Part shown: piece by piece, positions 36,052 through 47,510 of the stretch | Layout of the letters: each line of letters opens with the position of its first letter | Position numbering within the stretch: the first letter of the stretch is position 1 | Source of the DNA: Diadophis punctatus similis | Lineage: Eukaryota; Chordata; Lepidosauria; Squamata; Dipsadidae | DNA length: 64,000 nucleotides | Direction of reading: 5' to 3' | Assembly: GCA_023053685.1 (NCBI GenBank) | Contig: JALIGW010000010.1 | Span: 10,449,919-10,513,918 of the forward strand | Made by a program: the position numbers and the translations under genes | Notes under the pieces: model-generated | What the model was told of the DNA's origin: nothing | What the model saw: only the letters and a program-made list of their open reading frames with translations | Database searches by the model: none

Positions 36052-36432
36052 TGTAAGGACTGTCTTCCCAACCACAATTAGAGTACGAACTTCTGAGTCA
36101 GTATTCTCAAAAGGATTCCTTTATTTGCATTTGTATAACACTCCATTCATTCAAAGCAAAGCCTAAATGCCTTCAGGCAAGGCAAGCATATTTAACCTTA
36201 ATGCCCCACCCCATTCGGCAAGATGCAAGCATAATCAATCCACAAGTGTGTGACCAGATGGCATACGTTCCCAGCCTCCCTTCCGTTCAACTGACTTGCA
36301 TTACCCCTCATAAAACCCTATCTTAAGATGAGAAGGCTCCCAGGTGTCTAGGATCCGGATATGTTATAACCTTTTGATCAAGCAGAGCCAAGACCCCCCT
36401 TCTCCTTTTGAATGGCAGTCTGGAGTCTGACA
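36052..36432 (-). repeat. Chromovirus 1, 3' LTR
   Basis: 381 bp, next to the polypurine tract (minus strand CTTTTGGGGGGCAGCA, 36433-36448). Its pair is at 40278-40661. Confidence 0.9.
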
Positions 36433-36496
36433 TGCTGCCCCCCAAAAGAAAAAAAAGGTCCACCTGTAAAACATAAGCAGAATCAATTATGATATA

Positions 36497-37618
36497 TTAA
36501 CAAGGTTTGTTAGGGTATTGGGAGTGAAATCTTCTCAATAAGATGGGAGCTTTAACATGTTGTTTAGCGACCCACTCGTTCTGTGAAGAAGGCAAATGTT
36601 TCCAAGCTACCAGATACTGGATCTTCCCTCTGTGGATTCTAGAGTCAAGAATTTCCTTGATTTCAAAGTGTTGTTCCCCTTCTATCATGATTGGGGCAGG
36701 TGGTGCAGCTACCACCGGTCTAAGTGATGAGGTTACCTCTCTCTTGAGTAAACTAATGTGAAATACTGGGTGGACTTGTCTAAGTGTTTTTGGAAGAGCC
36801 AATTCAACGACTACTGGGTTAATGATCCTGCTAATAGTGAAAGGCCCAATAAAGTTAGGTCCTAATTTTTTTGATGGTTGTAACGATCTCAAGAATTTTG
36901 TAGATAAATATACTCTATCCCCAACATGGAAAGGTTTAGGCTCTACTCTTTTCTTGTCGGCTTGAATTTTGAAAGCCTCTCTAGCTTCCTGTAAAGCCAA
37001 CCTGACTACTGGCCATGTGTTTTGCAAATTTTCTATCCACTCCCTAAGTGAGGGGATAGTGGGTTTTTCTGTGGGTAGTTCTGGCATTGGGCTGAAGTCT
37101 TGCCCCTTGGCTACTCTAAAAGGTGTAAAACCTGTACTTGAATGTACAGAGTTATTAAATGCAACCTCTGCAAATGGTAAAAGTTCGATCCAATTGTCCT
37201 GTTGAAAATTAATAAAACATCTTAGATACTGTTCAAGAACGCCGTTCGTTTTTTCACAATTTCCATTGGACTGAGGGTGATGGGAGGAGCTTAATCCTTG
37301 GGCGGTACCAAGTAAGCCCAAAAACGCCTTCCAGAAGTTGGAGGTGAATTGGACTCCCCTATCCGAGATTATTCTTTTAGGAGCTCCATGAAGACGATAA
37401 ATGTGTATTAGAAACAGTCTAGCCAAGCCTTTGGCAGTTGGGATCTTTTGGCAAGGAATAAAATGTGCTTGTTTTGAAAACAAGTCTGTCACAACCCAAA
37501 TGACCGTGTTTCCCCCACTTTCCGGTAGTTCTACAATAAAATCCATAGCAATTTCTTCCCATGGGGCTGACGGCTCAGCTACTTTCTGTAGAAGCCCTGG
37601 AGTTTTCCCCTGCAGCAC
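36497..37618 (-). CDS. Chromovirus 1 integrase with C-terminal chromodomain
   Basis: The frame covers the DDE core: first Asp in EIAMDFIVELPES, second in IISDRGVQFTSNFW, and Glu in NCEKTNGVLEQYL. A GPY/F-like region (KKLGPNFIGPFTI, about residue 245) follows, and then a chromodomain at the end (FEIKEILDSRIHRGKIQYLV ... WKHLPSSQNEW). The HHCC zinc finger lies upstream in the RT frame (ERCHDSRLAGHFGF ... CPIC, about 37610-37740); a frame change near 37600 separates the two. The chromodomain would direct integration to modified chromatin. Apart from the shift the domain is well preserved. Confidence 0.85.
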   Translation of the reverse strand: MLQGKTPGLLQKVAEPSAPWEEIAMDFIVELPESGGNTVIWVVTDLFSKQAHFIPCQKIPTAKGLARLFLIHIYRLHGAPKRIISDRGVQFTSNFWKAFLGLLGTAQGLSSSHHPQSNGNCEKTNGVLEQYLRCFINFQQDNWIELLPFAEVAFNNSVHSSTGFTPFRVAKGQDFSPMPELPTEKPTIPSLREWIENLQNTWPVVRLALQEAREAFKIQADKKRVEPKPFHVGDRVYLSTKFLRSLQPSKKLGPNFIGPFTISRIINPVVVELALPKTLRQVHPVFHISLLKREVTSSLRPVVAAPPAPIMIEGEQHFEIKEILDSRIHRGKIQYLVAWKHLPSSQNEWVAKQHVKAPILLRRFHSQYPNKPC

Positions 37619-38985
37619 AAATGGGGCAACTTGCTACATAGCTTTCTATGTCCTTTTTCAACGAAGGCCACCAAAATTGTCTCTTTATTAAGTGTAAAGT
37701 TTTTACAAAACCAAAGTGTCCAGCTAATCTAGAGTCGTGGCACCTTTCCATTAAATGTAATCTTTGGCTAGTGGGTACATAAAGTTTGTCACCTACCCAA
37801 GCTAATTCATCTTTCATCACGCAACTGGATTTGTGGTTCAAAAACCATTCATCGTTGACTAATGCTTGTTTAAAAGCATGAGTGACGTCTGCGTCCCTCA
37901 ATGCGTCTTTTCCTCCTTGGGACCTGGTGATTACTTTGGCTGCCAATTGATTTGTTTGCACTATAGGTTTAAATACCTCTGATTTCACACAATTGTATTG
38001 TGGCTTTCTGGACAGTGCGTCTGCTAGAAAGTTTTTCCCCCCAGGGATAAATTTAAGAGTAAACTCGAACCGTTTGAAGTATTGCGCCCAACGAACCTGT
38101 TTAGGAGATAATTTCCTTGGTGTCTTTAAGGCTTCTAAGTTTTTGTGGTCAGTCCAGACTTCAAAAGGGATCTTACTCCCTTCTAAGAATTGTCTCCAAG
38201 TTAAAAGTGCCCATCGCACCGCATAAGCTTCTTTCTCCCAGATCGCCCACCTTTGTTCAGTTTCACTTAGTTTCCTGGATGTATACGCACATGGCTGTAG
38301 CTGTCCTTGCTCATTACTCTGCAGTAGGATTGCTCCTATTGCCACATCGCTAGAATCTGCTTGTATTATGAAGTGTTTTTCTGTATCCTGGTGCTTCAAA
38401 ATTGGTTCTGTTGAGAACAACCGTTTTAGTTTTTCAAACGCTGCCTGGCATTCCATTGTCCAATTCACGGGCTGTCTCGGTTTAGGATCTCCCTCCCCCT
38501 TTGTTCTTAGCAGTTTTGTGATGGGCAGGACAATTTGAGCAAACGCGGGGATAAATTGGCGATAGAAATTTGCAAACCCCAGGAAACTTTGCAGCTGCTT
38601 GCGTGTGCGAGGTGTTTCCCAATCGAGTACCGCGTGCACTTTTTGAGGATCCATTTCTATGCCCTGGTGTGAAATATGATACCCCAAGTAATCAATTTTT
38701 TCTTGGTGGAATTCACATTTTGAGAGTTTGGCATAAAGTTTTGCCTCGCGGAGTTTGCTCAGCACTGCCCTCACCAATTTAACATGTTCAGCCTCGGTCT
38801 CTGAGTATAATAGACTATCATCTAAATAAACAAGAACCCCTTTGTATAAATGTTCACGTAAAACATTGTTGATTAATTGCATAAACACTGCAGGTGCCCC
38901 TTGTAGCCCAAAAGGGAGCACCTTGAATTGGTAGCATCCCAGGGGAGTGTTGAATGCCGTTTTCCATTCATCCCCGTGGGTCTCG
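37575..38985 (-). pseudogene. Chromovirus 1 RT / RNase H / integrase zinc finger (5' part deleted)
   Basis: RT begins abruptly at GDEWKTAFNTPLG, so motifs upstream (fingers and the first catalytic Asp) are absent. Present are YQFKVLPFGLQGAPAVF, GVLVYLDDSLLYSE (catalytic YLDD), YLGYHISHQGIEMD and [13 protein letters not shown]. The tether follows, then RNase H (ILQADSSDVAIGA-like, SETEQRWAIWEKEAYAV, WTDHKNLEAL, ADALSRKPQY) and the integrase HHCC finger. RT activity is not expected. The upstream residues of the open frame (above 38985) are gag sequence in another frame. Confidence 0.85.
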
Positions 38986-39778
38986 CTGGTCTCTCCCCCG
39001 TTTGGCGTTCGGGTTTCTGGGTGGGTGTTTGGGGCCAGCATTCGGGTGCTTGGTGTCCCTCCTTCCCGCACTTGTAACAGATTGGAGGTTTAGGGGAAAA
39101 ACCCTGTTGCCTTCTGAAGGGCTCTTTCCTCCATTGGGGTGGGGATTTCTTCCATGCTCTCCCCGTATGGTACTGATTCCTAGCCATATCAATCTCCGCT
39201 TCTTCAGCGGTGAGGTACCACTCATGCAGATGATTCGGTGCACCCCTAGCCACGCAGGCATTATACAGATCATCACTCAGTCCATCCTTAAAACAGCTTA
39301 CCAGGATGTCTTCTGGCCAGTTTAACCGACATGTGAGGTCCTGGAATTCTTCAGTGTACTCCGCCACTGGTTGTCGTCCCTGTTTCACCACCTTAATACG
39401 ATCGCGTGGTTTGCGGTCTGCCAGCGGGTCCTCGAACCGTTGTCGTAGAGCCATCGTGAATTGGTTGAAGTTGTGCAGTTCGGGTGCGTCGTCGTTATGT
39501 AGGGTCACTATCCATCTGGCAGCGGCTCCTTCCAGGGCTAAGGTAACTGCTCGCACCCGGGATCCCTGTGTTTGGAACTCACGTCCATATTCTTGCATAT
39601 AGGTGAGCACGTGTGCTACGAAGAATCCCAATTGTTGCGGGTCCCCATCAAATTTCACTCCCAGGGGGGGAGTTTTCCTTTCTAGTTGTGGGGCTTGGAG
39701 TTGGTTAGGAAGGGGTGCCGCTGTGTGTGCTGCCCTGGGGGGGTTTGTTGGGTCCCCTGCCGCATCCTCCATCTGCAT
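38985..39778 (-). CDS. Chromovirus 1 gag (capsid and zinc knuckle), C-terminus lost
   Basis: The frame contains a retrotransposon-gag domain (ALRQRFEDPLADRKPRDRIK, FQDLTCRLNWPEDILVSCFKDGL) and a CCHC knuckle CYKCGKEGHQAPEC at about residue 235. It fuses near 38985 to RT-derived sequence through the internal deletion. An N-terminal piece starting MTEQNREQEE (39958-40209) is in another frame and ends in a stop, so gag is itself broken. Confidence 0.75.
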
Positions 39779-40277
39779 GCCAGCTTCCCAGAGGTTGTTG
39801 CCCCCCCAGTCTCCTCAGCGGTTGCTATGCTCCCAGCGCTCCTTAGTCATCGTTCTGGGGTCCCTCGGATGTTGAGATTTTCCAATGTTTCCATCACCAG
39901 CTGGGATAGGTATCTCTTCAACCGCCCCTCCCTTAGAGGTGCTTCGGTGGGCTCCTCCTAGTCCGTGAGAGTTTCTAGCTCCAATTCCCAATGAGGCTTC
40001 CGATTCCTTCGATTAAGGGTGACTCCTCTGGTTCTCCCATCCCAGCTATCTTTTTTTCCAATGCCGATAGAACAGCGGGGTTTCTCAGAGGTCTCGAAAC
40101 CTCCCTCAGTCTCTTTGCTGGGGAGTGCGGAACTGGCCTCCGCCTGGGGGGTGATTGGTGTCTCCCCCCAGCATTCAGTTTCCTCCTGTTCCCGGTTTTG
40201 TTCAGTCATGATTGCCCGGTCCCCTCAGTAGAGCGAAGTTACTCTCTGGGTTGACCGATTTTGCAGACTTTGCTTTC

Positions 40278-40661
40278 TGTAAGGACTGTCTTCCCAACCA
40301 CAATTAAAGTACGAACTTCTGAGTCAGTATTCTCAAAAGGATTCCTTTATTCGCATTTGTATAACACTCCATTCATTGAAAGCAAAGTCTAAATGCCTTC
40401 AGGCAAGGCAAGCATATTTAACCTTAATGCCCCACCCCATTCGGCAAGATGCAAGCATAATCAATCCACAAGTGTGTGACCAGATGGCCATACGTTCCCA
40501 GCCTCCCTTCCGTTCAACTGACTTTCATTACCCCTCATAAAACCCTATCTTAAGATGAGAAGGCTCCCAGGTGTCTAGGATCCGGATATGTTATAACCTT
40601 TTGATCAAGCAGAACCAAGACCCCCCTTCTCCTTTTGAATGGCAGAGTCTGGAGTCTGACA
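40278..40661 (-). repeat. Chromovirus 1, 5' LTR
   Basis: 384 bp, over 98% like 36052-36432 by eye. It is followed (rightwards) by the GCTCC duplication. Confidence 0.9.
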
Positions 40662-41033
40662 GCTCCATTCATAAGCAAAGCAAATCCTGCAGGCAGAAAT
40701 CCATTCAAGACAGGATATTTTGAAACTCCTTGCAGAATGGTAGGATTAGTACAGTAGCCCCACACCCAAGCTTCCACACAGGACGAAAGCCATTAGCCAC
40801 AATAGGAATTCCCCAACAGCCTTTCAGAACACAAGCCCCTTCATTGCCAACTCCCCCCAGCAACATTTCAGGACCTGTATAAAAATCCTGGCACTCATCT
40901 AGCTAATTATTCAGCTGACCCAAAACTGCACATTGTCTTTGTGTGGTTCTGTTCATCATTAAACTTTCTTTCCAATCAGCCTCCATTTTATTTTCAGGCT
41001 TGGACCTGAACCAGATGAATTTTCCTTCCAACA

Positions 41034-42029
41034 GTTGCAAATACAGCAAAGAATTTGGGCATCTTAGAACAAATAGATTTATAGCCTTAGCAGCTTTTAT
41101 GAGCCACAACTGATTACAATAAGAACTGAGTGTATCTGAAGTAACTGGAACCAGAACTGATTGCAGACTCTTGGATTGCTTAGCCTATACTTAAAAAACA
41201 GAACAAAATTGTGTCAGTTGTTATTTCTGCTATTAAATTATTGGACTAATAAGAGCCATTCCTTGGCTGTTGGAGTAGCTGATTTCACAAAACCTGAAGT
41301 CTAGTTCGCAAACTGATCCTAGGTTATGTTTAATAGCATCACTACTCAGCTGCATAAGAGCAAGAGAGTTGATGATTCCCCTCCCCCTTTTGCTGAATAG
41401 AATATCACATTTGCTATATCTTCAATTTTAAGAAACAAAGCCCTTTCCTTGCTGATACAGATGGGAAAGATGACTTTAACTGCTACTACCTCCATTAAGG
41501 CCAAGTGCTAAGAATCATTCTGAGCTTATTCAGATACTGAAGTTCTTGATCAGAGTAAGTTTCAGTCTGAACCATGTTATTACCTGAACTGAGGGCTCCA
41601 GTGACTATTGCTAGGTAAATTGTCTGGAATTTCTTACCAGATGATGATTTTTGCTTTGGTTACAGTTGGTTGTATTAATTAAGGACAGGAAGTATAAGAT
41701 GAAAAGGTGTTTCCATAGGCTCTTGGTCATATAACACATTGTTTTTAATTACAACATTGCCTGGTTGATTTATTTAGTAAAATAAAGTTCCTTTATTCGT
41801 ATATCTTCTGTCAGATTAGGAAAATCATATTAAAACAACAAAATAAGCCAGCAAACAATCTCAGCTTTTTTAAAACTGCTAAAGCCTCAGTGTGTGTATG
41901 AGAAATCAGGTCTTAACTTCCTACTGAACTAAAGCTAATCTCTGTGTCAGCTAGGCCTCCAGGAAACAACATTCCATAAATGGCTCTCTAGTATTTTCAT
42001 TTCATGTATTGGATGCTCAGCAGATATAG
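41034..42029. other. No gene or repeat recognised
   Basis: Single-copy-looking sequence. No coding motif, splice-bounded frame or repeat family was recognised. Confidence 0.5.
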
Positions 42030-42031
42030 TA

Positions 42032-42178
42032 CCGTATGTTCCGGCGTATAAGACGACTGGGCATATAAGATGACCCCCAACTTTTCCACTTAAAATATAG
42101 AGTTTGGGATATACTCGTCATATAAGACTACCTCTCCTACCATCTTTCTTTTTCTTTCTGTCTTCCTTCCTTCCTAAC

Positions 42179-42264
<86 letters not shown>

Positions 42265-42715
42265 TTCTTCTTTCTCCTGCCGCCACCACCAGCTGCAGCC
42301 TTCCCAGCAGGTGGGCATGCATGGGAGGGACCACGGAGCAGAGGCGCCCGGCGGCTTAAGGCAAGAGGCAGGTGGGAGACGCGGGCAGGAGCCTGCTGCT
42401 TCCGATGCCACTTCTGGCATCCCTGCGCCTCTCGCATCGCTCGCTGGGCGCCTCTGCTCCGAGGTCCCTCCCACGTGTGCCCACCTGCTGGGAAGGCTGC
42501 AGCTGGTGGTGGCGGCAGGAGACCGAGATGCAGGGCAGCGTCGGGGCTCCGGGGCTCCTTCGGCCGCTTGGCTGGAGAATGGCAGGGATGCAGCCACGGC
42601 TGTTTTTGAGCTCCCCCCAGCTCGGAAGTTTCAGTACCCAGCGTATAAGACAACCCCCAACTTTTGAGAAGATTTTCAAGGGGTAAAAAGTCATCTTATA
42701 CACCAGAACATACAG
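42032..42715. mobile_element. TA-flanked non-autonomous DNA transposon, second copy
   Basis: Ends CCGTATGTTCCGGCGTATAA and its near-complement (CTTATACACCAGAACATACAG), with TA at 42030-42031 and 42716-42717. Subterminal blocks GATGACCCCCAACTTTT and AGACAACCCCCAACTTTT lie near the two ends. It carries a (CTTT)n run (42180-42262) and a GC-rich 300 bp segment holding an inverted pair around CAGCAGGTGGGCATGCATGG. The ~160 aa frames over it are not genes. Confidence 0.65.
42180..42262. repeat. (CTTT)n microsatellite
   Basis: About 20 tetranucleotide units inside the TA-flanked element. Confidence 0.95.
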
Positions 42716-42717
42716 TA

Positions 42718-44297
42718 CATGGCTGTTCCCTCAAATATGCTATTGAAAGCTGTTTAGGACTTATTGCATTATTTTCTAATAGCTTGAATTCACATTTGCA
42801 GCTGCTCGAAACTGGTTTAAATATGTTTCTATTACCCTGTTCCTAATAACAATGAAGTTGCTACATTATGTACTAAATGCAACCTCTAAGCTATCTTCAA
42901 GGGCAAACCTAAGTAAAGTATACAGGAGTAAAGTATTTTACCATAGTATGAACAAGTTTGGTTATGTTCTGAATTTGTTTTAATTCAACTGTAGCTTTAA
43001 GAATGTCTTAAAAATAATATTTTATCTCAGATTTTTAAACAAAGGTTTATTTAAAATAAATTTAACATTGGGTTCCTTCATCCATGAATTGTATATAATT
43101 AAAAAAAATATTTCTTATTTTTGAAAAATACTTGCTTTATGGTTTTACAACCAGCTTGAGAAAAGAATTCAATTTAATCAGTTCTGGATAGTTAAAAGAA
43201 CTATAATCTTTATTTAATGGGGAAAAGGCTTTATAAAAATCATATTTAAAAAGTTGAATTGGATATTTCCCTAGTTCCTAATATATATATATTATATATA
43301 TACTAGGGAAATATCCAATTCAACTTTTTAAATATGATTTTTATAAAGCCTTTTCCCCATTAAATAAAGATGATAATGATACTCAGATAATGATACTCAG
43401 ACTTCTATGTTGAATTAAATTTATTCCATCTTCATCCATTTTCCCTTTTAATACTTTACATCAGATCTTCTTTAAACTCTGCAATAAACATAAAGTGCCA
43501 GTTATATGATTTTTTTCTAGCCCAAACTTAATCTCATGTCCTATATATTTTTGAGAATAACTCACAATTTTCCTATCCAACTTTTGTGGGAATTTCTGAA
43601 GTTGTAGTCCATGGAACTTGAGGGCATCATTTTTTGGAATGTAATTTTTGATCTCCCATATCTTTAAAAATAATTTCATGAATGATCTAATTAATCTGTT
43701 CTCTCCTTAACCATCCTGCCTTTACTTGATGTTCCTGATGCTGCTTGTGGCATCTCTTTCTTTTAGCTAATCTATTTTTAGTCTAATTTTAATTTAAATA
43801 TCCTTATTCTTGAATCATAACAGGTAACCCATCTCCGAACAATTTTGTACCAGCACACTATCTTGTAGGCACTATATTAACTTGTGCAAATTAAAACTTG
43901 ACTTTTCCTGCATAAACTGCATTGCTTATTGATAGCTTTCTTTTATGTTTTTATGGAGGAAGCATTTCACAAGTTAACAATTGCAATCATAGATGTCAAT
44001 TTAAGATCCGACTAAAGTGTTTTCTCTCCATCTCTCTCTGAGTGTGTTTGGTGTAGAGAAGAGACTGTATAAAATATACTGTATATCAGTGTTACATCAG
44101 GTCTCCTAGGTGTTGAACTGTGCTAATGCTTTTTATGGGAGCATTAGGATTACACTCAATTTTAAGATTCATAAACAGCATAAAACCTAGATACATTAAT
44201 TGGAGAACAAAATTGGAAGTTTAACAAAGATTTATAACCTAACACATGAAGTCTGAGATATAAAAACCTAAGGTTCATCAATAAAAACATTTTAGAG
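42718..44297. other. No gene recognised; AT-rich sequence
   Basis: Apart from the inverted repeat at 43208-43369 I see no coding or mobile-element signal in this 1.6 kb. Confidence 0.5.
43208..43369. repeat. Perfect 68-bp inverted repeat with AT spacer
   Basis: The left arm 43208-43275 and right arm 43302-43369 are exact reverse complements over 68 bases; the spacer is 26 bp of TA-rich sequence. The arms are ordinary AT-rich sequence with no transposon-like ends or target duplication. Confidence 0.95.
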
Positions 44298-45722
44298 AGA
44301 GAATTTAGAGAATTCTTTATTGGCCAAGTGTGATTGGACACACAAGGAATTGTCTTTGGTGCATATGCTCTCAGTGTACATAAAAGAAAAGATACATTCA
44401 TCAAGAATCATAAGGTACAACTCTTAATGATAGTCATAGGGTACAAATAAGCAATCAAATCATACTAGGAAACAATCAATATAAATCGTAAGGATACAAG
44501 CAACAAGTTACAGTCATACAGTCATAAGTGGGAGGAGATAGGAACGATGAGAAGATTAATAGTAATAGTAATGCAGACTTAGTGAATAGTTTGACAGTGA
44601 GGAGGGAATTATTTGTTTAGCAGGGTGATGGCATTCGGGGGAAAACTGTTCTTGTGTCTAGTTGTTCTGGTGTACAGTGCTCTATAGCATCGTTTTGATG
44701 GTAGGAGTTGAAACAATTTATGTCCAGGATGTGAGGGGTCTGTAAATATTTTCACAGCCTTCTTTTTGACGTACAGCAGTGGTGGGTTCCTACCAGTGCG
44801 GTCCACTCTATAGCACTGGTAGCGGCCCGCTGGTGACGTCACAGTACCGGTGCGGTCGGTTGCCAGTGCCTGGGCGCCGCCATTTAAAAAAAAATTTTCT
44901 TCTGCGCATGCCCAGAAGCCGAGCTTCCGGCACTGCCCATGCGCTGCCTTCCTACCCCACAGTGAGTCCAAGCAGGGGAGGATGGCTGAGGGAGCTCGTG
45001 AGACGCTGAAAGAACGGGCGGCAAGAGCTATCTCCATTCCCCTCCCTTCAGCAGTCCGAGAAGCCACAAACACGTGGTGATGATCTCAGGCATTTTCGCA
45101 CATTCGAGGCTTCTCGAGCTGCTGAGGGGAGGGGGAACGGGTGGCAGGAGCCTAGGATCATCGAATGGGGAGAAGCATTCAGGCCGGACAGAGCCTCCTA
45201 GAAGAACCGCTGGCGCGGTCTTGCTGCTCCCGCTGCAATGCCCCCCTGCTTCTCTGGCCGCTGCCAAGCTCCCGAGGCCCACGCTCACCTGGTCACATGG
45301 CTGGCAAGCCACACCCACAAAATAAGCCACGCCCACAGAGTGGCAGTAAAAAAATTAGGAACCCACCTCTGACATACAGTATACAGGTCCTCAATGGAAG
45401 GCAGGTTGGTAGTAATTGTTTTTTCTGCAGTTCTAATTATCCTCTGAAGTCTATGTCTGTCTTGTTGGGTTGCAGAACCAAACCAGACATATAGAGGTGC
45501 AGATGACAGACTCAATAATTCCTCTGTAGAACTGTATCAGCAGCTCCTTGGGCAGTTTGAGCTTCCTGAGTTGGCACAGAAAGAACATTCTTTGTTGTGC
45601 TTTTTTGATGACATTTTTGATGTTAAGTGTCCATTTTAGGTCTTGAGATATGATAGAACCTAGAAATTTGAAGGTCTCTACTGTTGATGCTGTGTTGTCT
45701 AGTATTGTAAGAGGTGGTAGTA
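44298..45722 (-). mobile_element. Rex/L2-like LINE 3' fragment, split by a hAT MITE
   Basis: On the minus strand 45700-45380 encodes an RT C-terminal region (FKFLGSIIS-like, KWTLNIKNVIKKAQQRMFFL, IYVWFGSATQQDRHRLQRII, LPSIEDLY). After the hAT insertion, 44777-44609 continues DPSHPGHKLFQLLPSKRCYR and ARHKNSF-type sequence. The 3' UTR ends near 44298 with GAATTCTTTATTGGCCAAGT (plus strand). This C-terminal signature occurs in Rex1/L2-like LINEs; the clade is uncertain. Catalytic RT motifs are absent because the copy is truncated. Confidence 0.6.
44777..45371. mobile_element. Non-autonomous hAT element
   Basis: The 595-bp insertion has ends CAGTGGTGGGTTCCTACCAG and AGGAACCCACCTCTG (inverted) and an 8-bp flank ACGTACAG/ACATACAG (44769-44776, 45372-45379; one mismatch). 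It is GC-rich inside and encodes no transposase. Confidence 0.75.
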
Positions 45723-46416
45723 TGGGAGTGTGAACAACACTTTGAACAAACAGATCCTAGACTCAAGACAGCACTATGGGTCCACCTATGACTTAGTGGC
45801 TTGGAAAGACCTTCCCGCATCGCAAATCAAGTGGGTTCACAAAAAACACATTAGAGCCCCTAGATTAATCAAATTCTTCCCCCCAACTCTACCCTAACTG
45901 ACTGTTATTATTATTGTCTTCCTCTCTGTTCTTTTCTTTGTCTCCCAGTGGATATCTCCTTTTCTTAGGGGGGCAGCATGTCAGGTCCCATTGATCTCTA
46001 TAGGGACCTTGCCATTCTGGTGGGAGGGGGTGGATTTGGGTTATGCTTGCATGGGGTTTTCTTTGTTCCTTTTCTCTGCTTTGATGTACCTGTGGGATGT
46101 TGGGAGGGGGGAAAGAATGTGCCTTGGGCCATCTATTTTTTCTCACCACCGGAGGAGCGAGATCATGGTGCCTGGGAAACTGCCTGTTATCACCTTCTCA
46201 GCCCAAAGTTTTCACAACATCTTCGCACCTTGGGATTGACTCAAAGGTGAACTGGACATTGGGAGGGGCCTTGAAAGGAGCGATTTAACCTAATGCTCCA
46301 GTGCATGAAATTCAGATTCTGCCTACACTCTCTGCTATCACTGTGTTCCAATAAAAGTTCCTTTTGAGATGCAGTTTGTTTCAAGAGTTCTGCTTTCTTA
46401 AGCAGGCTGCCTTACA
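45723..46416 (+). mobile_element. Chromovirus 3: 3' end (chromodomain, PPT, LTR)
   Basis: Plus strand. 45738-45895 encodes a chromodomain-like end of integrase (QILDSRQHYG, YDLVAWKDLPASQIKWVHKK, HIRAPRLIKFF), the counterpart of the chromovirus 1 and 2 termini. It stops at 45896. A polypurine tract AGGGGGGCAGCA (45967-45978) directly precedes an LTR that starts TGTCAGGTCC at 45979, contains AATAAAA (about 46352) and ends CTTACA at 46416. No second LTR or upstream gag-pol is present, so this is a 5'-truncated remnant of a third lineage. Confidence 0.7.
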
Positions 46417-47388
46417 AAGTCATTGAAACAGTTGTGAGAACAACAAATAAATGTTAAGCATTTAAATAGCATCATGAAGTCCATATTTTTAATCTGAAAT
46501 ATATAATTCCACATTTGCATAATATGTGGATTGACACAAATTTTTATTAAATTTATCATTTGTTTGTATGATCACATTTTCTCCATTGGTCAAAGAATCT
46601 GCCATCAACACATGGCATTCTTGGCCAGGTCCATAAGACCCCAACAGGGTCCATCATTCTTGATATTCCTCTGTGAAGGGGGGTGAAAATGGGATGTGTG
46701 GAGGCCAAAAACAGGATGCACGGAGGCCAAAAATGGGATGCACGGAGGCCAAAAATGGGATGCATGGAGGCTGAAAACACTGTTGTATTGACTCATTTAA
46801 AAAAATCCCAGATCCATAGATGACAAGAGTTGTATTAATCTCCTACCAGAAATATGAAAGTAGTGAATTTCTACAAAATTATTCTGTAGGTGGGACAAAA
46901 ATTAGGGGATTGAAAAGAAGGATGAAAGCCTAAAAGGTAGGTTACACTCCTATACTCCTATAAAATGGAGCTCACTGAGTGATAGGAGCAGTCACGTTGC
47001 CTTAACCCAACCTGCCTTATAGGAAGAAAGAAAAAAATGGTGGCACTCTTCCCTAAGAATATTTGCTTCCCTAAGAACATACACTCTCAGAGAAGATAGA
47101 ATATAAATGCAATAAAACTAAATGAAGTTGATGAACATTGACAGCACTATTTTCTGCCAATTAAAGAAAATTTGAAAAATGAATCTTAAGTTTAAAAAAG
47201 CTATGAAAAATAAGCAAAATTACCTCACCTAAAACAAAACAAAACAAAATAAAATGAGGGGACTTGTGTATCCTGTTATTCTTGATGAATTATATGTTCT
47301 CACCTGTTTTGAATCATAAACCTTCCCAATGCAATAATAATTAAAAAATTGTCTCCCTGGCCACCACATGAAATAGTTATATAATACA
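46417..47388. other. No gene; AT-rich with a small minisatellite
   Basis: 46690-46780 carries about four ~20-22 bp units (GAGGCCAAAAATGGGATGCAC). Otherwise no gene or known repeat was recognised. Confidence 0.6.
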
Positions 47389-47510
47389 TACCGTATTTTT
47401 CGGAGTATAAGACGCACCTAGATTTTAGAGGGGGAAAACAAAGAAAAAAGTATTCTGAACCAAATGGTGTAGTAATATATTATTTAATAAAATACCAGTG
47501 TAGCAGAATA

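Larger units (their letters stand above)
36052..40661 (-). mobile_element. Chromovirus 1 (Ty3/Gypsy), young, internally deleted
   Basis: LTRs 36052-36432 and 40278-40661 begin TGTAAGGACT and end GAGTCTGACA (plus-strand reading), differing by about six substitutions and two small indels by eye (under 2%). A perfect 5-bp duplication GCTCC flanks it (36047-36051 and 40662-40666). On the minus strand gag, RT/RNase H and integrase with chromodomain are recognisable, but the protease and the first RT motifs are missing. Total 4.6 kb. Confidence 0.9.
35855..41033 (+). repeat. Related ERV solo LTR, split by chromovirus 1
   Basis: The left piece 35855-36051 starts TGTAGAAAGTCCCACCCCCA and parallels the start of the 1917 LTR (AGAAAAATGAAATAT, then GGAGAAAYATGTTT). 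The right piece, from 40662, carries CTGTATAAAAATCC (TATA, about 40876) and ends GGACCTGAACCAGATGAATT then TTCCTTCCAACA, parallel to the 1917 LTR end. The flanks ATTG and GTTG match at 3 of 4 bases. No internal retroviral sequence adjoins it, so it is probably a solo LTR that predates the chromovirus. Confidence 0.6.

Noticed and set aside
42104..42703. Frames of 100-187 codons with poly-Phe/Leu/Ser or poly-Lys/Glu
   Set aside because: CTTT repeat plus GC-rich MITE core, inside inverted ends.
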